From positions 1 through 6,186 of the forward strand of contig JAQGJO010000141.1 of assembly GCA_028290595.1 (NCBI GenBank): a DNA stretch of 6,186 nucleotides, written 5' to 3'. Shown here one piece after another: positions 6,173-6,186 of this stretch (positions are counted from its first letter, which is position 1; each line of letters begins with the position of its first letter). The stretch is from Hyphomicrobiales bacterium. Its GTDB lineage: Bacteria > Pseudomonadota > Alphaproteobacteria > Rhizobiales > Beijerinckiaceae. The notes below the pieces were generated by a model. That model made no database searches. It was not told the DNA's origin and saw only the letters and a list, made by a program, of their open reading frames with translations. The position numbers were made by a program, and so were the translations under genes.

Positions 6173-6186
6173 CGCCCTCTCCGAGT

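Noticed and set aside
1..6186. Mobile element, defence system, CRISPR or toxin-antitoxin content
   Set aside because: There is no transposase, integrase, direct-repeat array, tRNA remnant or nuclease. All genes fit an ordinary acyl-CoA catabolic cluster with even composition outside the short divergent promoter.

Overview
The window is a high-GC, densely coded bacterial segment. It looks like a chromosomal catabolic cluster from an alphaproteobacterium, possibly of the Rhizobiales/Bradyrhizobium type. That assignment rests on composition and gene content only. I see no rRNA, tRNA, CRISPR array, insertion sequence or phage gene. It holds five complete protein genes and the start of a sixth, with no gap longer than about 100 bases.

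Layout, left to right: (1) the first 34 codons of an unrecognised minus-strand gene, cut by the left edge (1-103); (2) an AMP-forming acyl-CoA synthetase (100-1638, minus); (3) a two-subunit CoA-transferase-fold enzyme, subunit B (1678-2517, minus) and subunit A (2533-3489, minus); (4) a 100-bp divergent control region (3490-3589); (5) a MarR-type regulator (3590-4084, plus); (6) a 694-residue ADP-forming (NDP-forming) acyl-CoA synthetase (4088-6172, minus), which converges on marR with only 3 bp between the stop codons.

Genes A, B, ligase and the cut-off gene read as one operon, in the transcription order A > B > AMP ligase > unknown gene. The gaps are 15 bp and 39 bp, followed by a 4-bp ATGA overlap. 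The control region between subunit A and marR carries a perfect 7-bp inverted repeat, TATATGA-N5-TCATATA. It fills the spacer of a plausible promoter for the operon (TTGACA / TATAGT) and also covers the -10 of a plausible marR promoter. The simplest model is a ligand-responsive MarR repressor that controls both the operon and itself.

All the enzymes handle acyl-CoA thioesters. The AMP ligase would activate a carboxylic acid to its CoA ester. The A/B pair resembles the glutaconate CoA-transferase/IpdAB family. By motif comparison, subunit B lacks the catalytic Glu of true glutaconate CoA-transferase, while subunit A has a Glu at the place used by the ring-opening hydrolase IpdAB. The pair may therefore hydrolyse a cyclic beta-diketone-like acyl-CoA, as in steroid-ring or alicyclic breakdown, rather than move CoA between acids. 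The substrate cannot be read from the sequence. The ADP-forming synthetase is probably the last gene of a separate upstream operon and gives the locus a second, chemically different way of making or breaking acyl-CoA esters.
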